This document shows positions 6,243 through 9,335 of a stretch of DNA of 9,335 bases, piece after piece. The translations under genes were made by a program, and so were the position numbers. The stretch is from Desulfobacteraceae bacterium (lineage in GTDB: Bacteria; Desulfobacterota; Desulfobacteria; Desulfobacterales; JAABPS01): positions 1 to 9,335 of the forward strand of contig JAABPS010000096.1 in assembly GCA_011391835.1 (NCBI GenBank). The letters are read 5' to 3'. Numbering within the stretch: position 1 is the first letter of the stretch; each line of letters begins with the position of its first letter. Under the pieces are notes generated by a model. That model had not been told where the DNA came from and made no database searches. It saw only the letters and a program-made list of their open reading frames with translations.

Positions 6243-7886
6243 ATGATGAAAAAATTTCTGTTGTTTTTTATACCTGGGTTGATTTCGGTTTTTTTAATTT
6301 GCGGATCTTCCCTGGCATGGCAGGGGAGGATGGCCGGTATGGAAAATCCTTACGGACTCACAGAGGATGAGTCTGATTTTTTAATCCACCCGGCTCTGAT
6401 AACACGAGGGAAGGGTTTGGACTTTTACAGCAACTTCGACTTCACTTACACGGGTATCAGTCAATGGGACATAGATATTGATCTTGACGGCTTCACTGGA
6501 GTCATGGGTCCACCCAGCAATCCCTATTCCATTCGTGAATCGTTTGATTCTTCGGGTGATCAATATAATTACAGAGCCCTGCTGGGCCCTGCATTTTCTT
6601 TGGGAGCCGGAAGAATGGGAATCTTTTTTGCCTATGAAGGCATGAACAGGGATATTGATGGCGATGCTGATTATCCGGTTGATCCAAGTTTCTGGTCTGA
6701 TTCGAGTACATCGGCTGATTATAATCTTGAAAGCGATATCGATGATTTTTCCCTGAGACTTATTTACGGACTCCCCGTTGATGTTAATTGCCTCAATTTG
6801 GGTGCTGAAGCAAAAATATCGTACATCAACGAAAAACAGAGCAGCGAATGGGAAAACAATGCCGGCCGATATGTCCTAAACCGTCCCAATGTGACTATCC
6901 GGAATAACTGGGCGGCCAATACATTGTGGTTTCAACTGCCGTATGACTCTGATTACTGGCATGCACAATTTAAGGCATCTGCAAACGGCCAGATATGTCT
7001 GGATAGCATGGGGCCCATTGATGTGACCTTATCGTTTGGCGGCGGCCCACTCTTTTCCGGTGATAACGAGTATAAATACGAAACGGATAATTTAGGAATC
7101 GGAGCCGATCTTGATGCTGACGGGGATGTGGACGGCTTTGATCTGGGTGGAGATCTGTGGGTAAGAGTTCCAGTCTCTGACAAGGTTGCCCTTCCTTTCT
7201 TGGTTGGTGTTCATTATAATGAAAAAATTCGGGATGGAGAAGGACAAGTATCCACACCGAATGAATTTCCTGTATTCATTAATCCGGATTTCAATTATGA
7301 ACAAAAAGAGGAAAGCTTTGTAATTGATGCCGGGGGAGGGGTTGATATAAAGCTTAGTGACAGCTCCCGTGGAACCGTGGGCCTGTTTTACACACGCATC
7401 GAGTCCAGTAATGATATGGAAATTACACTTGACTATCCTTCAGGTTTTCCGTCAGCTCTTTACGATGAAAAGGTTCCGGATTATGATGAGAACAGAGTAA
7501 CGCTCAAGCTGGGGTGGGAAACCGATCTATCCTCAACCACAACCATCCGTACCGGATTTACTACCTTTTACGGTTTTATTGAAAAAGACTTTGAATATAA
7601 CCTTCGATATACTCCTACCCCCCTCTTCGAAACAGACACAGCGTCATTGGATGGCAACCAGTGGGGCATCATGGCCTCTATCGGCGGTACGTTCAAGCTT
7701 TCGAGTATAACACTCGAACCCTATATTAACGCTGGTTACAAAAACCTTGATCTGGATGGAGATATGGAACTGGACGCCCTTTTGTGGGCTCCTCTTTTCA
7801 TTACTATCACGGAGAATGGCGATATAGAAGAATCACGTGAAGAGTGGTTTGTGGGAGCGGGCCTTTCTCTTCTCTTCGGCAATTAG
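6243..7886 (+). CDS. Predicted outer-membrane beta-barrel protein of unknown function
   Basis: I do not recognise a named family. The 547-aa protein has a clear signal peptide (KK, hydrophobic residues about 5-20, likely cleavage after SLA at 25). C20 does not sit in a good lipobox. The rest is made of alternating short strands rich in aromatic and glycine residues separated by Asp/Asn-rich loops, for example LDFYSNFDFTYTGI, GAGRMGIFFAYEG, VTLSFGGGPLF, GTVGLFYTRIE, VTLKLGWETDL and the final EWFVGAGLSLLF, which resembles a barrel-closing C-terminal strand. Early in the mature part ENPYGLTEDESDFLIHPALI reads like a plug-like or first-strand signature. Residues 289-300 (DLDADGDVDGFD) match an EF-hand/dockerin-type calcium loop, and other DxDxD clusters occur at about 76-82, 137-141 and 502-507. 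The gene is monocistronic: long leader region before it, strong terminator after it. A porin-like or surface role is inference. Confidence 0.75.
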   Translation: MMKKFLLFFIPGLISVFLICGSSLAWQGRMAGMENPYGLTEDESDFLIHPALITRGKGLDFYSNFDFTYTGISQWDIDIDLDGFTGVMGPPSNPYSIRESFDSSGDQYNYRALLGPAFSLGAGRMGIFFAYEGMNRDIDGDADYPVDPSFWSDSSTSADYNLESDIDDFSLRLIYGLPVDVNCLNLGAEAKISYINEKQSSEWENNAGRYVLNRPNVTIRNNWAANTLWFQLPYDSDYWHAQFKASANGQICLDSMGPIDVTLSFGGGPLFSGDNEYKYETDNLGIGADLDADGDVDGFDLGGDLWVRVPVSDKVALPFLVGVHYNEKIRDGEGQVSTPNEFPVFINPDFNYEQKEESFVIDAGGGVDIKLSDSSRGTVGLFYTRIESSNDMEITLDYPSGFPSALYDEKVPDYDENRVTLKLGWETDLSSTTTIRTGFTTFYGFIEKDFEYNLRYTPTPLFETDTASLDGNQWGIMASIGGTFKLSSITLEPYINAGYKNLDLDGDMELDALLWAPLFITITENGDIEESREEWFVGAGLSLLFGN

Positions 7887-7899
7887 GTCTATATGCTAC

Positions 7900-7940
7900 A
7901 AAAAAAGGGTGGGAGATATACTCTCACCCTCCCTTTTTTT
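7900..7940. terminator. Strong, probably bidirectional rho-independent terminator
   Basis: Nine-bp stem GGGTGGGAG (7907-7915) and CTCTCACCC (7921-7929) with one G-U pair and a 5-nt loop ATATA, then TCCC and seven T (7934-7940). A run of seven A (7900-7906) precedes the stem. An outer pairing of the A-run and GGG with CCC and the T-run is also possible, so it can stop transcription from both sides. It begins 13 nt after the outer-membrane protein stop codon. Confidence 0.88.
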
Positions 7941-8010
7941 ATGGGACACGATGGGAGTCAAAAGAGATTGCGTGTCAGGATTTTGGTTTTTTCCAGCACT
8001 TTTCCCCAGC

Positions 8011-8200
8011 TCAGGTAGTTCTGCTATCCGGTTGAGAATAAGAAAGGCGTTTTTTTTCGGTTAACCAGATGCTACAAACGGATTCCTGATCAAGACGGTC
8101 AGCAAGTTTTTCAACCAGTAGGCCCCTTGATTCCGCCAAGCAACACCATGGCCTTTATTGCCAATTCATTTACAGATATAGCCCTTATGCATCACCTCCT
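8011..8200 (-). pseudogene. Possible remnant of a short, frame-disrupted gene
   Basis: On the minus strand AGGAGG (8200-8195) stands 2 nt before ATG 8192-8190, but that frame stops after eight codons (MHKGYICK). The next frame reads IRAISVNELAIKAMVLLGGIKGPTG from about 8188 to a TGA at 8113-8111. The third frame, open across that point, reads LAESRGLLVEKLADRLDQES and then VCSIWLTEKKRLSYSQPDSRTT down to a TGA at 8013-8011. Both stretches look protein-like, with helix-type composition, as if one small gene had taken one or two indels. I do not recognise the family. Chance open stretches in non-coding DNA remain a real alternative. Confidence 0.25.
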
Positions 8201-8299
8201 GAAATTATTCTGATATTCTATATTACTGTTCAGGACAAATAAATATAACCAGATTTTAAGCACGCCAGCAGTAATTCTGGATTTAGGCAGTTCAGAAAA

Positions 8300-9229
8300 T
8301 CAAGGAAACAGGAGAAGGTAATTTGATGGAATCAGGGTGCGGACAAATTCCAATGCAATACCATCTGCTCCGGTGAATTCGCTTTCTGTGACAAGGGTTT
8401 TAATATTTGTTCCATCCATATTTGCCTGCCGGACTGCTGCGGTGTCGTTATTATTTGTCCAATACATTTTACCGGCGGCAATATCTAAAGCAAAACCATT
8501 TGTCCACGCACCGGCAGTTCCGTCCAGGAGAATAACAATGTTGCTGCCGTCTAAATTGGCTCGCTTTATGCTGGAACCGCTGCCCGCCTCTACCCAATAC
8601 ATGACTGACGTTCTCAAATCCAGCGCCAGACCCCAGGGACGAGCTACGATGTCTGGATCTTCCAATAACGTTTCAATATTTAATCCGTTAAGATCAGCTC
8701 TTTTAATGGTTTCGAGTTCCCAATCCGTCCAGTACATTTTCCCATTACTGAGATCTATTGCGATGCCTCCAACAAAATCAACGCCGGTGCTTACTAATAT
8801 TTCATCGCCTGTACCATCAATATTGGCTCTTTTAATAACGGAGCTCTCTGTTTCTGACCAGTAGATTTTATTACTTTTAAGATCAAGGTGTATAGCCCAG
8901 GGTTTACCCGCTGTTGTAATGATTGTCTCAATTCCCGTACCATTAAGATTAGATTTTTGGATGCATTTATTGTTGCTGTCTGCCCAATACATTTTACCCG
9001 TGTTTTGGTTCAGAGCGATACCGGAAGGGAAGTCAAGGCCAGTAATTAAGGTATTTTTACCTGTTCCATCTCTTTCGGCGTTTTTTATGTCATTGCTGAT
9101 GTCGTTTGTCCAATAGATCATCCGCACTTGCGCTGATAAATTACTGGCAGAAAGAATGAGGAAAGTGCATAGGCAGGCCAATGTATAAACAGGTAACAAG
9201 AAAAAATTTATTTTAGTATTACGCAACAT
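8300..9229 (-). CDS. Secreted six-bladed YWTD (LDL-receptor class B) beta-propeller protein
   Basis: The protein is a signal peptide (basic LRNTK, hydrophobic FFLLPVYTLACLCTFLIL, likely cleavage after LSA) followed by six YWTD-type repeats: IYWTND, MYWADS, IYWSET, MYWTDW, MYWVEA and MYWTNN. The YW pairs fall at residues 39, 81, 123, 166, 211 and 256, a period of 42-45, each followed by I-K-R-A-N-x-D-G-T-like and G-I-A-L-D-like strands. This is the LDL-receptor class B propeller. Six repeats make one closed propeller, and the chain ends just after the last GADGIALEF, so the fold seems complete. Such domains bind protein or ligand surfaces; no catalytic residues are visible and the partner is unknown. 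The start at 9229 (309 aa) is preferred over ATG 9244 because the ribosome site AGGAGG (9239-9234) lies between them. The C-terminus TLIPSNYLLLFP has no recognised sorting signal. An insertion sequence begins 30 bp upstream. Confidence 0.85.
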   Translation of the reverse strand: MLRNTKINFFLLPVYTLACLCTFLILSASNLSAQVRMIYWTNDISNDIKNAERDGTGKNTLITGLDFPSGIALNQNTGKMYWADSNNKCIQKSNLNGTGIETIITTAGKPWAIHLDLKSNKIYWSETESSVIKRANIDGTGDEILVSTGVDFVGGIAIDLSNGKMYWTDWELETIKRADLNGLNIETLLEDPDIVARPWGLALDLRTSVMYWVEAGSGSSIKRANLDGSNIVILLDGTAGAWTNGFALDIAAGKMYWTNNNDTAAVRQANMDGTNIKTLVTESEFTGADGIALEFVRTLIPSNYLLLFP

Positions 9230-9233
9230 ATTG

Positions 9234-9239
9234 CCTCCT
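9234..9239 (-). promoter_or_regulatory. Ribosome-binding site that fixes the YWTD gene start
   Basis: AGGAGG on the minus strand (9239-9234) is 4 nt before the ATG at 9229-9227. It would lie inside the coding sequence if translation began at 9244, where it would encode Gly-Gly. Confidence 0.75.
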
Positions 9240-9259
9240 ATCATGCTATAATTGAGTAT

Positions 9260-9335
9260 TGATCTTCCCCCGAAAAAATGGACACACAGTTAAGCTGCTA
9301 AGGACAATTCCTCAAAAGCAGCAGGGGACTTATAA
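9260..9335 (+). mobile_element. Left end of an IS3-type insertion sequence (continues beyond window)
   Basis: From 9260 the sequence begins TGATCTTCCCCC and carries TGGACAC at 9279-9285 followed by a TTAAG motif. As I remember it, the left end of E. coli IS3 starts TGATCTTACCC, has TGGACAC at the same offset (bases 20-26), and continues into a CTAAG motif, so this is a terminal inverted repeat of an IS3-group element. Downstream, GCTGCT (9294-9299) and AGCAGC (9317-9322) with inner AGGA/TCCT form a stem-loop, and CAGGGGA (9322-9328) may be the ribosome site of the transposase orfA, whose start would lie just past the window edge. The other end and the target duplication are not visible. The orientation implies that the transposase reads rightward, away from the YWTD gene. 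Confidence 0.75.
9294..9322 (+). promoter_or_regulatory. Stem-loop in the IS leader before the presumed transposase start
   Basis: Outer arms GCTGCT (9294-9299) and AGCAGC (9317-9322), inner arms AGGA (9301-9304) and TCCT (9309-9312). Hairpins at this place in insertion sequences can limit translation of transposase from transcripts entering from outside. That role is known for some IS families and only inferred here. Confidence 0.4.

Larger units (their letters stand above)
7887..8299. other. 413-bp gap between convergent outer-membrane protein and YWTD genes
   Basis: After the terminator at 7900-7940 there is no intact gene. The plus-strand open stretches near 7837-8064 begin inside the outer-membrane gene in another frame and look like shadows. 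The minus strand between about 8200 and 8011 carries protein-like segments in shifted frames behind a good AGGAGG and may be a decayed short gene, listed separately. No terminator for the YWTD gene was seen here. Confidence 0.5.

Noticed and set aside
6953..7304. Minus-strand open frames of 70-95 codons inside the outer-membrane protein gene
   Set aside because: They overlap a well-supported plus-strand gene with signal peptide and terminator; their products are Pro/Arg/His-rich and look like antisense shadows.
7837..8064. Two overlapping plus-strand frames at the end of the outer-membrane gene
   Set aside because: They begin inside that gene in other frames, run through its terminator and lack a ribosome site.
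8337..8864. 175-codon plus-strand frame opposite the YWTD gene
   Set aside because: It is the antisense of the regular YWTD repeats, which keep stop codons out of that frame; there is no independent support.
1..9335. A new multigene defence, mobile or biosynthetic system
   Set aside because: The genes are housekeeping or single envelope proteins; no conserved cassette, CRISPR array or effector set was seen. Only the IS3 end shows mobility.

Overview
The window reads as a stretch of chromosome from a Gram-negative bacterium. It encodes a LolA-type lipoprotein carrier, a periplasmic MltB-like lytic transglycosylase and a predicted outer-membrane beta-barrel. The base composition is moderate, AT-rich intergenic repeats are present, and a yebC-rlmE-radA block lies next to lolA. 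Together these suggest a Desulfobacterota (deltaproteobacterial, perhaps Desulfobacterales) genome. That assignment is an inference from protein style and gene order, not from any search.

Left part (1-3444): the 3' end of lolA reads rightward and converges on a leftward block, radA -> rlmE -> yebC. RadA processes recombination branches, RlmE methylates 23S rRNA, and YebC is a YebC/TACO1-family translation or transcription factor. The yebC ribosome-binding site overlaps the rlmE stop codon. An intergenic gap with heptamer repeats separates radA from rlmE.

Middle part (3445-5728): diverging from radA is a rightward block. It holds a PHP-family histidinol-phosphatase-like enzyme, a secreted MltB-like lytic transglycosylase with a catalytic Glu and an EF-hand-like loop, and a translationally coupled 68-aa membrane protein of PLDc_N type. 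Next is an independent tRNA-Glu(CTC) unit with its own TTGACA/TATAGT promoter, encoded CCA and rho-independent terminator. A perfect 9-3-9 dyad sits immediately 5' of its -35 box.

Right part (5729-9335): about 500 bp without a recognisable gene precede a 547-aa predicted outer-membrane barrel of unknown function, which ends at a strong terminator. A gap follows that contains a possible decayed short reading frame on the minus strand. Then comes a leftward gene for a secreted six-bladed YWTD (LDL-receptor type) beta-propeller. About 30 bp upstream of its start codon, an IS3-type insertion sequence begins at 9260 and runs out of the window.

I see no CRISPR array, phage module, toxin-antitoxin pair or defence cassette, and no convincing new multigene system. 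The most useful observations are the IS3 end abutting the YWTD gene, the dyad at the tRNA promoter, the dispersed heptamer repeats, and the unrecognised outer-membrane barrel.
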